Assembly (NCBI RefSeq): GCF_006124995.1
Contig: NZ_QEWN01000127.1
Span: 45,881-109,880, forward strand
Source of the DNA: Vibrio sp. Hep-1b-8
Lineage (GTDB): Bacteria > Pseudomonadota > Gammaproteobacteria > Enterobacterales > Vibrionaceae
DNA: 64,000 nt
Reading direction: 5' to 3'
Made by a program: the position numbers and the translations under genes. Below, piece by piece: positions 47,892 to 57,868 of this stretch. The stretch's first letter is position 1, and each line of letters starts with the position of its first letter. The notes below the pieces were generated by a model. The model did not search any database. It was not told where the DNA came from and worked only from the letters and a program-made list of their open reading frames with translations.

Positions 47892-49244
47892 ATGTTAACT
47901 GCTCACGCGACAGATGTAATTTTGCATGCGTTTGACTGGCCTTATCCTCTAGTTGAACAAAGAGCTCGCCAAATTCAGCAAGCGGGCTATAAGTATGTTT
48001 TGGTCTCCCCGCCAATGAAGTCGTTAAAAAAACCGCAGGGGACAAAATGGTGGCAACGCTATCAGCCTCAAGACTATCGTGTTATTGATAATCAATTGGG
48101 CAATTCTCAACAGTTTAAGTCGATGCTTAATACCCTTAAACAGCATGGGGTTGGCATCTATGCGGATGTGGTCTTCAATCATATGGCGAATGAATCGTCA
48201 GTGCGTAATGATCTACAGTATCCATCGACTACCGACCTAGACGACTACCAAGCCAACAAAGAGTACTATCAAAATCAACGTTTGTTTGGAGATCTCTCTA
48301 AGCCACTGTTTAACCATGATGATTTTGTTGAGGCATTTGGTATTGAAGATTGGCAAGATCGTTGGCAAGTACAAAATGGACGCATTACGAGTGGTCCTAG
48401 CGACCCAGGTTTACCCACGTTACGTGTGTGTACCAATGTCATCTCGCAACAGCAGTCTTACTTAAAGGCTTTGAAGAAACTCGGAGTGAAGGGGTTTCGC
48501 ATTGACGCTGCGAAACATATGACGCTAGAACATCTTAAACAGGTATGGACTGATGAAATTTGTCAGGACATACATATCTTTGGCGAAATCATTACTAGCG
48601 GTGGCGCAACTCAGCCAGAGTATGAGCTGTTCCTTGAGCCATATCTGGCTCAGACGCGGCTAGGGGCTTACGATTTTCCACTGTTTCAAACCTTGTATGA
48701 CGCATTGCAGCCAAAGGGCAGTATGAAGAGTCTGGTCGACCCGTACTGTTTTGGTCAGGCACTCTCTGAGACGCGAGCGATCACGTTCGCAATTACTCAT
48801 GACATACCCAATAACGATGTGTTTGCGAATTTGGTGATGACCCAAGCGCAAGAATGGTTGGCTTATTGCTATCTATTGGGACGAGATGGTGGTGTTCCGC
48901 TTATTTATACCGATCTGGATACCAGTGGCATTCATGGCAAAGATCAGCAACCGCGTTGGCTTAATACGTGGAATGATCCGCAGATGCTTGCAGCAATTGA
49001 TTTCCACAATCGTATGCACGCTAAACCGATGACCATGATTGAGGCTGGTGATGATCTACTGGTCTTCGCTCGAGGAGAAGAAGGTATGGTTATTCTCAAT
49101 AAATCGGTCAGAGCTAAAACCGTTGAACTAAGCAGCAGCGCAACTTGGATTGATCTACTGACAAAGCAGACGTTCCTTTCTAAGGCTGGCATCTGTCATC
49201 TAGATGTGCCAGCACAAAGCGCACGGATGTTAATTACGGATTAA
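47892..49244 (+). CDS. GH13-family alpha-amylase-like enzyme
   Basis: About 450 aa, start at 47892 (AAGGAA upstream). A (beta/alpha)8 barrel with the GH13 motifs: ADVVFNHMA (region I), GFRIDAAKHM (nucleophile Asp), IFGEIIT (acid/base Glu) and ITHDIPNND (region IV). A C-terminal beta domain follows. No signal peptide, so a cytoplasmic alpha-glucan hydrolase is likely. Closed by a strong hairpin. Confidence 0.9.
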   Translation: MLTAHATDVILHAFDWPYPLVEQRARQIQQAGYKYVLVSPPMKSLKKPQGTKWWQRYQPQDYRVIDNQLGNSQQFKSMLNTLKQHGVGIYADVVFNHMANESSVRNDLQYPSTTDLDDYQANKEYYQNQRLFGDLSKPLFNHDDFVEAFGIEDWQDRWQVQNGRITSGPSDPGLPTLRVCTNVISQQQSYLKALKKLGVKGFRIDAAKHMTLEHLKQVWTDEICQDIHIFGEIITSGGATQPEYELFLEPYLAQTRLGAYDFPLFQTLYDALQPKGSMKSLVDPYCFGQALSETRAITFAITHDIPNNDVFANLVMTQAQEWLAYCYLLGRDGGVPLIYTDLDTSGIHGKDQQPRWLNTWNDPQMLAAIDFHNRMHAKPMTMIEAGDDLLVFARGEEGMVILNKSVRAKTVELSSSATWIDLLTKQTFLSKAGICHLDVPAQSARMLITD

Positions 49245-49250
49245 TACAAT

Positions 49251-49274
49251 AGGCGCACCAGTTACGGTGCGCCT
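49251..49274. terminator. terminator shared by convergent genes
   Basis: AGGCGCACC/GGTGCGCCT hairpin (8-9 bp stem, AGTTAC loop) followed by TACTCTTTCTT. It lies after the GH13 gene and past the stop of the MCP gene on the other strand. Confidence 0.75.
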
Positions 49275-49293
49275 TACTCTTTCTTGGTTGGGA

Positions 49294-51071
49294 TTAGACG
49301 GTAAATTTGTTCAAAATACTGTCTTGTTCGCGAATGTTTTCGGTTTGAGCCTGCATGGCAATGTTGGCATTATTTGCGGCTTCTGCAACCTGAGTGGACA
49401 AGTCTTTGATCTTCACTGTGTTGTTGTTTATCTCTTCGGCGACTAAGCTTTGCTCTTCGGCGGCTGAAGCGATCTGAATGTTCATGTCACTGATTCGCTG
49501 AATGGCATCGCGAATGCTTTCGAGTGCTCTGTTGGCCTCCTGAGCTCTCTCGACAGCGGTGCTAGCCGTTGTTTTACTCATATTCATGGCATTCGACACA
49601 GACGTTGCCCCTGCCTGTAATTGCTCAATCATGTTACGGATTTCCGTGGTAGATTCCTGAGTTCGTTGCGCGAGCGTGCGAACTTCATCAGCCACGACCG
49701 CAAAACCACGCCCCGATTCACCGGCGTTGCAGATTCTAGGACTTTAACTTCCTCGACCGCCTCATCAATTTTCTGAGAAAGATTGTCGATAGCACTGGTT
49801 GTTTCGCTGACAACAGATGTCCCGATACTGGTTGCATCATCGGCTTCTTTTGCCGCAGCCGCAGCCCCTTGAGCATTGTTGGCGACATCGCCTGACGTGG
49901 TGGCCATTTCATGCATCGCGGTGGCCAACTGTTCCAGTTCGTGAAGTTGGTCTTGCAGTGCTGAAGCCGATTCTTGCAAGCCGACAGAAGTCATTTCTGA
50001 ACCTCGCAAAATTTCCGAACCGATCGCTTTAGACTGAGTAATCAGTTGCTGGAGCTGGCTGGTAAAATCGTTAAACCCACTGGCGAGGATAGAGAACTCT
50101 TTGTCAGTCTTGGTATCAAGACGTTGCGTCAGATCCCCTTGACCAGAAGCTACGTCCTGAATGGCATCGCTGAGCGAATCGAGAGGGCGCATCAATGTTT
50201 TGATCAAAACCAAAAGGATGACGATACTGATAACCAATGCAATCACCGTGTAGATGATGGAGCTGTTTCTCAGGTCAGCAAGAGATTGATATGCGATCTC
50301 TTCATCAAGTACTACACCAATATACCAATCTTCGCCGGGCACTTTGGCGAAGTCGAGAGTGTACTCTTTACCATCGATAATGGCTTCTTGGGGCTGGTCT
50401 TTAATCTGTGTATCGCCTAAGTACTCTTTCATAGGCTTACCATTTAACGCTGTCGTTGGGTGCGCAATGGTTGTGCCATCACCAGAGACGATAAACACGT
50501 ACCCCGCGTTAAACAGATCGACCTTGTTAACCAGTTCAGCGAGTGCGGCCAAGCTCACGTCATAAAATATCGCACCAATAAATTTACCGTTATCTCGCAC
50601 TGGGGTGGCGATCGAAACCAGTATTTCACCCGTGCCTGAATCTGCGTATGGCGCGGTAATGATGAGCTTTCCAGAGTTTTTTGCGTCAATATACCATGGT
50701 CTGACACGGGGATCCCAACCTGCACCAGGGTCCCATGATGCTTCATTACCTATGTGTGAACCGTCGCTTTCAAACCCTAACCCAGCAAGGAGGAAAGTCT
50801 CTTTTATCACAGGTCGGGTGATAACCTCGGAAATAGCGTCAGGTGAAAGGTCAAGCTCAAGCATACTTGTGGCATAAGAGGCTATCGCTTTACGAGCATT
50901 AATTTCAGATGCGGTCGTGTCTCGGACACCGTTAACGATTTCGGTGACGCTAGAAGTAACCTGAGATTTCACTTCACTTCGAACAATATAGTATTGCTGA
51001 AGAGTCAGAAGTGTAACAGTCGCTAAAAGCAGGACAGACGAAGCGGCCACAATCTTATGGCTAAATTTCAT
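49294..51071 (-). pseudogene. methyl-accepting chemotaxis protein with internal deletion
   Basis: N-terminal membrane helix (KIVAASSVLLLATVTLL), a dCache periplasmic domain with the amino-acid-binding signature (WDPRVRPWYIDAKNSG...IITAPYADSGTG), second helix (YTVIALVISIVILLVLI), HAMP, and a cytoplasmic signalling domain. At about 49725-49730 the frame EVKVLESA jumps to [26 protein letters not shown], so the usual ~30-residue segment before it, containing IAEQTNLLALNAAIEAAR, is missing and the frame shifts. Without it, receptor packing and CheA contact would fail. The intact receptor probably senses amino acids. Confidence 0.86.
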
Positions 51072-51167
51072 TTCATGATCCTCATAACTATAGATAAACT
51101 CTTTATTTATAGATCTATAGTTATGAAATGAGTATTCAGCCAGAAAAAACTAAAACTTTTCTATCAG

Positions 51168-51782
51168 TTAAAGGCCGAGTATGGTTTTCTCTAATCCCGT
51201 CAACAACGATTCGTTACCATCAAATAGCGTCGAGACAACTTGTGCGCGTTTTTTACCAGACTTCATCTGCTTACATGCCTCTCTAACCGTTAGGACTAAT
51301 TGGAGTTCATTGGCTAATGAAGAAGTTTGATTCACTTTCCAGTGATTGATTTTCTGGCTGAGTTTGCTCTCTTTTAGAACCGGTTTTAAAGAGGTGAGTT
51401 CTTGGCGTAAAACCGCCAGCAAGTCGAGTTGTGCTTCGCGTTTGGCGACGAGTGTTGCGAGTCGATTAAGCACGGCTGCCATTAACTCGTTGAGCTCAAC
51501 ATATCCACCTTGCTTAGGTAATTGAGACGTGACACGTGACGACACTTGTACAGAACGAACGAGGGTTTTCGGCGTATAAGTTATCGCTGTCAGGGCGTCG
51601 AAAGGTAACCAGAAAGATTGTCCCGCTTCTACTGCATATTCTTGTTTACCGAGTTTAACCAATGCCAAGCCCTTCTCAACGCAAATAAGCTGATGTTTCA
51701 GCAGTTTTTTTCGTGATGTAGAAACAAGGAAGTCGTATAGCTCAGATTGGAAAGAGATTGCGTAGTGCATGGTGTCGCTCAT
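51168..51782 (-). CDS. cupin-like protein resembling an AraC sensor domain
   Basis: About 205 aa from an ATG at 51782. The first half looks like a cupin sensor (VEKGLALVKLGKQEYAVEAGQSFWLPFDALTAITY); the second half is helical and lacks the two AraC helix-turn-helix motifs. So it may be a sensor-only relative or a regulator of another kind. It ends 97 bases past the MCP start region. The start codon is not well supported. Confidence 0.6.
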   Translation of the reverse strand: MSDTMHYAISFQSELYDFLVSTSRKKLLKHQLICVEKGLALVKLGKQEYAVEAGQSFWLPFDALTAITYTPKTLVRSVQVSSRVTSQLPKQGGYVELNELMAAVLNRLATLVAKREAQLDLLAVLRQELTSLKPVLKESKLSQKINHWKVNQTSSLANELQLVLTVREACKQMKSGKKRAQVVSTLFDGNESLLTGLEKTILGL

Positions 51783-51958
51783 CGGTAAAGGGGCGCTAAG
51801 ATTAACGCTTATTGTTAAAAAAGCCAACTTTGTGGAAGGTATCGCCCAATTTCCGATAAAGAGTCTGGTCTGACCTTGGCGATTCTGCGAGAACTGTAGC
51901 TGCTAAGAACCATTTCTCAGCGTAGAATAGTGCGGCTTTTTACCTAACGAACAGAATA

Positions 51959-53059
51959 ATGACGACAAACACAGACCCTTTTATTGAGATTCGTCCTTAC
52001 AATGACGATGAAATTCCCGCGGCAATTGACCGCTTAGTTAATGATGAAGAATTCATCAGTGCGATTTTACAGCACCGCTTTTCAAACCATGCTGGTTGGT
52101 TTAAAACCTTAATGTCGCCAGTGGTTAAGATATACCTGAAGATGAAATGGTCCAAGCTCAAGTCGGTTGAGACCATACAACTTGAGGTTAAGAAGTATCT
52201 AGATCAAACCCTTAAGTCCACAACTCGAGGCGTGACTTACAGTGGTCTGGATAATTTAGACACAGAGCAGGCTTACCTGTTTGTTTCTAACCATCGTGAT
52301 ATCGCGATGGATCCTGCTCTGGTTAACTATGGTCTGTTCAAAAATGGCCATAAGACAGTCCGTATTGCTATCGGTGACAACCTGCTGAAAAAGCCTTGTG
52401 CGACTGAGCTGATGAAGCTCAACAAAAGCTTTATTGTTAAACGTTCAGCGAAAGGCCCTCGCGAAATGATGAAGGCCCTCGGTACTTTGTCTGGGTATAT
52501 CAAACACTCTTTGGATACTGGTCACTCAATCTGGATCGCTCAGAAAGAAGGCCGCGCAAAAGATGGTAACGATTTTACCGATCCAGCAATCTTAAAAATG
52601 TTCCACGTCGAAGGTCGAAAGCTCAAGCTCTCATTTCCTGACTACATTAAGACGCTAAAAATTGTTCCGGTTTCTATCTCTTACGAAAACGACCCATGTG
52701 ATATTGCGAAAGCCATCGAGTTGCATGCTAAAGATTCTGTCGGCAGTTACGAAAAAGGCGAGTTTGAAGATATTGAAAGCATTATCCAAGGTATTGTTGG
52801 CGATAAAGGACACGTGCATGTCGCATTTGGTGATGTGATTGAGCAGGACTTTGAAACACCTGAAGCACTGGCTCAAGAAATTGATCGTCAGATTCATGCT
52901 AACTACAAGCTATTCCCAATCAATGAGCTTGCTGCGGGCAATGAACAAGTGGATGAACAGGTCAAAAAGACGTTTGCCGAAAAGTTGAACTTACTACCAA
53001 AGGATGCCCAGCCTTATTTGGTTGCCAGTTATGCCAACCCAGTAAAGAACCGCCCATAG
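51959..53059 (+). CDS. PlsC-like glycerophosphate acyltransferase family protein
   Basis: A 366-aa protein with the acyltransferase motif VSNHRDIAMDPAL (HX4D) near residue 105, and IAQKEGRAKDGND as the next conserved block; the N-terminal ~80 residues are an extra helical region. It would add an acyl chain to a lysophospholipid or related acceptor at the membrane. Ends with a terminator. Confidence 0.85.
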   Translation: MTTNTDPFIEIRPYNDDEIPAAIDRLVNDEEFISAILQHRFSNHAGWFKTLMSPVVKIYLKMKWSKLKSVETIQLEVKKYLDQTLKSTTRGVTYSGLDNLDTEQAYLFVSNHRDIAMDPALVNYGLFKNGHKTVRIAIGDNLLKKPCATELMKLNKSFIVKRSAKGPREMMKALGTLSGYIKHSLDTGHSIWIAQKEGRAKDGNDFTDPAILKMFHVEGRKLKLSFPDYIKTLKIVPVSISYENDPCDIAKAIELHAKDSVGSYEKGEFEDIESIIQGIVGDKGHVHVAFGDVIEQDFETPEALAQEIDRQIHANYKLFPINELAAGNEQVDEQVKKTFAEKLNLLPKDAQPYLVASYANPVKNRP

Positions 53060-53081
53060 TGGCTAGGCGTTGAGTTTTTAA

Positions 53082-53110
53082 AGCCTCATGCTCTGCATGG
53101 GGCTTTTTTA
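53082..53110 (+). terminator. Rho-independent terminator
   Basis: AAGCCTCATG/CATGGGGCTT with one mismatch, loop CTCTG, then TTTTTT. Ends the acyltransferase gene. Confidence 0.85.
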
Positions 53111-53290
53111 TTTGGCTGAGGCTAGGGAGCAACGGCTCCACCCAACGTTAAGTTTGTTGGCCACTTAGTAATGCGATTGCCACCGAGGAAAATATTCCCT
53201 TTTACCGTCATCGTTTCGGGAAACTGAGTGATCTTCGAACCGCTTATAACGCTAGAGCAGGTCAATGACAATGACAAGCAAAGTCAAAAA

Positions 53291-53310
53291 AACGGGCACA
53301 AGCGCCCGTT
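53291..53310 (-). terminator. terminator of yfcZ-like gene
   Basis: AACGGGC/GCCCGTT stem with ACAAGC loop; on the minus strand a run of seven or eight T follows. Confidence 0.88.
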
Positions 53311-53331
53311 TTATAAAGAATAAATCACTGA

Positions 53332-53625
53332 TTATCGTGCTAGCGATCGAGTTTTTAACTCAAAAATCAGTTTCTCTGCACTCACTTCAAATTTAAAACG
53401 AGCGGTTAACTCTGATGATTCGTCATCAATTGGCGTTACTTCGTGCTCTACATTCGCGCACACTTGCTGAGCGAGTTGAATGTACTTGTTTAGCTCAGCT
53501 TCTAAAAGGGTTTTACCTGCTGCATAGATGGTTACTTCAGCAACATCATCGCCTTCTTTAATGATGAAACCCATTTCGCCTGCGCAGCCACATGCCTCAC
53601 ATACTTGATCTTGTTCGGTACTCAT
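53332..53625 (-). CDS. YfcZ/YiiS family protein (DUF406)
   Basis: A 97-aa protein. The N-terminus CEACGCAGEMGFIIKEGDD with two close cysteines, and the KYIQLAQQVCANVEHEV helix, match the small YfcZ/YiiS family. Cytoplasmic, function unknown. Own terminator. Confidence 0.88.
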   Translation of the reverse strand: MSTEQDQVCEACGCAGEMGFIIKEGDDVAEVTIYAAGKTLLEAELNKYIQLAQQVCANVEHEVTPIDDESSELTARFKFEVSAEKLIFELKTRSLAR

Positions 53626-54125
53626 TTAGACATCCTCCTACAAATAATGTGGCTATATTAGCGAGTTATTTGATGTTTATCCATAAAAAGCACTGTGTCA
53701 GGTTTCAGTGAAAGCGCAGCATGATATGTTGACAGTTGAGTAATTTTTAATCTTTTGTTCGATAATAGTTCTTGTTTGACTGTGAGGTAGATCAACTAAT
53801 GACGAAAATACGTGTCATTAGTTTGTCAGAATGCCATTCAGTTCGTTGTCAGAACTAACAATTTGTAAGATTATCGATAGCTCACAATTATATTAAAAAA
53901 AATAATGCCTTGTGGGTTATAGAAACACACAAAGTGTCTCTATAAATAATTAGCTTGCACAACAATTAGGTAGTTCATGCGGTTTAGCCGTTGTTTGATC
54001 TTTGTGTTTCATAAGAGACATGGTTTCTATTGTTACATGACGGGTTGAAGTGAAAGCTAGTCACTTGGCGTCAATAATTGACTCAATATGAGTTTAGACG
54101 GATTTACAGAGAGAAGAGCCTGAAC
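53626..54125. other. intergenic region between yfcZ and luxT
   Basis: About 500 AT-rich bases with no secure gene. It holds the luxT promoter and, at 53918-53944, an inverted repeat that is a candidate operator. Confidence 0.5.
53918..53944. promoter_or_regulatory. 27-base inverted repeat upstream of luxT
   Basis: TATAGAAACAC and GTGTCTCTATA flank ACAAA; 10 of 11 half-site positions pair. It lies about 180-208 bases upstream of luxT, a plausible TetR-type operator. Autoregulation is inferred. Confidence 0.4.
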
Positions 54126-54587
54126 ATGCCAAAGCGTAGTAAAGAAGATACCGAAATCACGATTCAGAAAATCATGGATGCGGTTGTTGATCAGCTTTTG
54201 CGTCTCGGTTATGACAAAATGTCGTACACCACACTGAGCCAGCAAACTGGTGTTTCGAGAACCGGCATCAGCCACCATTTTCCGAAGAAGACCGATTTCA
54301 CCGCCGCACTAGATGGTCGAATCTTCAAGATGTTTGTTGACCACGTAGAGTTCGATAATGGGTTGGATGCCTTTTCATCGAGTTGGATCGCAGCGTTGGA
54401 TAATGAAGAGTTTCGTGCCATCCTTCGCTTGCTTTTTCACCATATTGTTACATCTCAGAGCACACACGAGTTTGCAAGCAATGGCATTGACCGCTTGTAC
54501 AAGATGGCTGAAACACAATTCGGTGAGGGTAGTGCGAAAGAACTGGAGTGGTTAATTGGTAAATCACTCATTCGTATGGCTAAATAG
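54126..54587 (+). CDS. luxT: LuxT-like TetR-family quorum-sensing regulator
   Basis: A 153-aa TetR-type protein, start at 54126 (AGAAGAG upstream). The helix-turn-helix is MSYTTLSQQTGVSRTGISHHFPKKTDF (about 37-63). Length, the KRSKEDTEITIQKIMDAVVDQ N-terminus and composition match LuxT of Vibrio harveyi, which represses luxO/qrr1 expression and controls bioluminescence and other traits. The C-terminal ligand domain is small. Ends with a terminator. Confidence 0.85.
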   Translation: MPKRSKEDTEITIQKIMDAVVDQLLRLGYDKMSYTTLSQQTGVSRTGISHHFPKKTDFTAALDGRIFKMFVDHVEFDNGLDAFSSSWIAALDNEEFRAILRLLFHHIVTSQSTHEFASNGIDRLYKMAETQFGEGSAKELEWLIGKSLIRMAK

Positions 54588-54596
54588 CCAATCGTT

Positions 54597-54620
54597 AAAG
54601 CCTTCTTCGGAAGGCTTTTT
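54597..54620 (+). terminator. Rho-independent terminator of luxT
   Basis: AAGCCTTC/GAAGGCTT perfect 8-bp stem with a TTCG tetraloop, followed by a T-run. Confidence 0.92.
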
Positions 54621-54902
54621 GGTCTTAAATTCGCCACTTCTCTTCTTCTCTCTCCTAACTCGATACGTTTTCTTATTGAGCGGCAAGATTTAGTCACCCA
54701 GCAACTGAGTCAGCAAAACTATTTTTAGCAATGTGAGTGCATTTGTAGAGCGCCAATTTTCACGTGGTCTACCATTAAAATGTTGCTAATTAATTTTTTT
54801 GTAACTGTTTGGCTAATAAAGCATCAATGCGCTGTATTTGGTAACTCGGTGGTCTGCTACACTGTGATTGTTACAACAACCAATAGAGGAGTAGGTGTAC
54901 GC

Positions 54903-55907
54903 ATGACTTTTCCCGTCCTTATATGCGATGACTCCGCTTTAGCGAGAAAGCAAATGGCTCGCTCACTGCCTGCTTCGCTAAATGCTGACATTTCCTTTGC
55001 TGTGCACGGCTTAGACGCTCTGGAACAGCTGGAAAAGCAAGAATTTAAATTAATGTTTCTCGACCTGACCATGCCTGAGTTGGATGGTTTTGGTACGTTA
55101 GAGGAAATTGCGAATCGAAACATCGATATCTCCGTAGTGGTGGTATCTGGTGATATTCAACCTAAAGCTAAAGAACGAGTGATGTCTCTTGGTGCTAAGG
55201 CATTTGTCCAAAAGCCCATAGATAAAGATATCCTCAATAGCGTTCTTAAACAGTTGGTTGAACCCGTTACTCAACCTCGGATTGTGACGCCCGTTTCCAT
55301 CGAGCTACCCATTTTGCGTCGTCGAGATGTCTATATGGAGGTCGCTAACGTCGCGATTGGTCGCGCTGCTGATGCGCTTGCGCGACATTTCGATGTGTTT
55401 GTTCACTTACCGCTACCCAACGTCAATATTTTTGAAGTGAGTGAACTTCACATGGCGTTGCGAGATCTCGCCGAAAACGATCAGGTTTCTGGTGTTTGCC
55501 AAGGCTTTAGTGGTGAGGGGATTGCCGGAGAAGCGTTAGTTTTACTTAGTGATTCGAGTGTTTCTGATCTCAAGAAATTGATGAAAGTTCCCGCTGATAG
55601 TGAAGAGCTCGAAGAGCTGGAACTGCTTATGGATGTGTCAAACATACTCGTGGGCTCTTTTCTCAATGGCCTTGGCCAACAAGCAGAAGTACGTTTTTTC
55701 CAAAGCTCACCCGTCCTGCTGGGGCAGCATATTTCTATCGATTCGGTCATTTCTTCCACTTCAGGATCGTTTAAGAAAACCATGACATTTGAAGTCAGCT
55801 ACAACATTGATGGCACTTCAATTCGTTGTGATTTGTTGTTTATGTTTGTCGACGAGTCTTTGCCGTTGCTAGATAACAAACTCGCTTATTTGATGGAGGA
55901 CTTCTGA
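54903..55907 (+). CDS. response regulator with CheC/CheX-type phosphatase domain
   Basis: A 334-aa protein, start ATG 54903. Receiver domain (LICDDSALARKQM; phospho-Asp ~54 in MFLDLTMPELDGFG; K ~104 in FVQKPID), then from about 150 a CheX/CheC-like domain (ELHMALRDLAEND; DVSNILVGSFLNGLGQQ with the D/E-x2-N active-site pattern). It may remove phosphate from its own or other response regulators. It is followed by a PAS gene with a one-base overlap (TGATG), forming a signalling pair. Confidence 0.85.
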   Translation: MTFPVLICDDSALARKQMARSLPASLNADISFAVHGLDALEQLEKQEFKLMFLDLTMPELDGFGTLEEIANRNIDISVVVVSGDIQPKAKERVMSLGAKAFVQKPIDKDILNSVLKQLVEPVTQPRIVTPVSIELPILRRRDVYMEVANVAIGRAADALARHFDVFVHLPLPNVNIFEVSELHMALRDLAENDQVSGVCQGFSGEGIAGEALVLLSDSSVSDLKKLMKVPADSEELEELELLMDVSNILVGSFLNGLGQQAEVRFFQSSPVLLGQHISIDSVISSTSGSFKKTMTFEVSYNIDGTSIRCDLLFMFVDESLPLLDNKLAYLMEDF

Positions 55908-56344
55908 TGTTAAATCTTCCAGCTGAATTTGAGCAATTCCATTGGATGGTCGATATGGTACAGAATGTCGACTTAGGACTGGTCGTTCTCGACAAAGATC
56001 ATAACGTTCAGGTTTGGAACGGCTTCATGACTCATCATAGTGGTGTACAAGCACATGATGCGATAGGTAAGTCCTTGTTTGAGCTCTTCCCTGAGATTCC
56101 TCAGGAGTGGTTCAGATTGAAAACCAAACCAGTCTATGATTTAGGCTGTCGAAGCTTTATCACTTGGCAACAACGCCCTTACTTGTTTAAGTGCCGCAAT
56201 GTACGCCCAGTGACTCAGCAAGCAGATTTTATGTACCAGAACATCACGCTTAATCCGATGCGAACCCCAACAGGGGAAATCCGATCCTTGTTTCTTTCAA
56301 TTCAAGACGCGACCGCAGAAGCTCTGGTGTCAATAAATCAATAA
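55907..56344 (+). CDS. stand-alone PAS-domain protein
   Basis: A 145-aa protein that is one PAS domain (QNVDLGLVVLDKDHNVQVWNGFMTHHSGVQAHDAIGKSLFELFPEIP; ending in SLFLSIQDATAEAL). It starts inside the stop of the response-regulator gene, so the two are co-translated and probably interact. It may be a sensor that binds a ligand or cofactor for the CheX-type regulator. Confidence 0.83.
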   Translation: MLNLPAEFEQFHWMVDMVQNVDLGLVVLDKDHNVQVWNGFMTHHSGVQAHDAIGKSLFELFPEIPQEWFRLKTKPVYDLGCRSFITWQQRPYLFKCRNVRPVTQQADFMYQNITLNPMRTPTGEIRSLFLSIQDATAEALVSINQ

Positions 56345-56419
56345 TTTGCCAATAACGCCAAGGAACTTCTTGGCGTTGTCGTCTAAGCTATAGAGTCGAT
56401 TCCAGTCAAGATACACACT

Positions 56420-57700
56420 ATGAAACTCTCTATCCCTAGTTCACTTTTTACTGGCCAACAAGTTAAACGAGGCGAACAACGTGCTGCGCAACTCGCCGGC
56501 GTAGAGATGTACACCTTGATGCAACGTGCGGGCGGTTCGGCTTATGACTTGCTCAAGCGACTCTATCCTCAAGCCTCACGTTTGTTGATACTCGTTGGTA
56601 GTGGCAATAATGGTGGAGATGGTTTCGTTGTGGCCAAACTCGCTCAAGCGGATGGCATGAACGTCACCGTAGCGCTATACGGGGACGAGTCCAAGCTCGC
56701 GGGGGATGCGCTGAAGGCTAAGCAAGAGTGGCTGAACTGCGGCGGAGAGTTTACCTCTCTTGAGTCTCTTGACCTAGAGAGGCTCGATGTTGAAGTGGTG
56801 GTGGATGGTTTGCTGGGGACGGGGCTTTCGGGCGATGTTCGACTACCACTCCAGAATCAGATTGAGCGCGTAAATCATCTTGATCTGCCTACCTTATCAA
56901 TTGATCTTCCGTCAGGTCTGTGCAGTGATACGGGACGTGTGCTCGGCAAAGCGATACGCGCCAATCACACCATAACGTTTATCGGTGTAAAACAGGGTTT
57001 GATGACGGGACAGGCGCGTGAGGTAACAGGGCAAATCCACTTCGCAGGATTGGGGGTAGACGGAGAATTTCTTCAGTGTGAAAAAGCGTCTAGCTCTCTG
57101 CTCGATATCGATGAGATGCGTGACGTATTGCCGCGTCGCAAACCCACAGCCCATAAGGGGCATCATGGGCCAGGGTTAGGCAAGGATGAGTGGGCGCAAG
57201 AAATTTATCGAGCAACGGTCTGTGTCGACAAGCCCAAAATCGTTGACGCCGATGGACTCAACCTGTTGGCTTTTGACTGCCATCGGGATCCGTTACGAAT
57301 TATTACACCGCATCCTGGAGAAGCCGCAAGATTGCTGCAATGCAGTGTCAAGCAAGTGGAGCAAGATCGATTCTCGGCAGTGCGTGAGTTGCAAGCGAAG
57401 TTTGGCGGTGTCGTCGTCCTAAAGGGTGCTGGTACCTTGGTTTGCGACGAGACGGATATCTTTGTCTGTTATGCGGGTAATGCAGGTATGGCAACAGGTG
57501 GAATGGGCGATGTACTAACAGGGATCATCGCTGCGATGCTTGCACAAGGTCTTGGCTTGGTTGATGCCGCGAAAGTGGGAGTGCTGCTCCATAGCGCGGC
57601 GGCAGATGAACTGGCACATCAAGAAGGCCAAATTGGCTTGTTGGCGAGTGATGTGGTGCACCACTCTCGTACGGTTCTCAATAATTGGCTTTCTGACTAA
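56420..57700 (+). pseudogene. nnr: bifunctional NAD(P)H-hydrate repair enzyme with an in-frame internal deletion
   Basis: The N-terminal epimerase domain is present (VGSGNNGGDGFVVAKL; DGLLGTGLSGDVR), and the C-terminal dehydratase end is present (ITPHPGEAARLL; GNAGMATGGMGDVLTGIIAAMLAQG). At about 57165, TAHKGHHG is followed directly by PGLGKDEW, so roughly 70 residues of the dehydratase (the region with the GNRGMGGA-like loop) are missing; the frame is kept, leaving 426 aa instead of about 495. Activity of the dehydratase is doubtful. It would repair damaged NADHX/NADPHX. Confidence 0.85.
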
Positions 57701-57868
57701 TAATCGAACTTTTTTCAGCCATTTCTGTGACTTCGATTGTTATTTCACGCTAATCCGTTACAATGCTTGCTCGTTCCTGAGTTGTGCATCCGTATTTGCA
57801 TATAAAAGGACAAATCCTCTTGTCTTTAACGCCTTGATTTTCTAGTTAAAGATACGTTTAAAATACAC

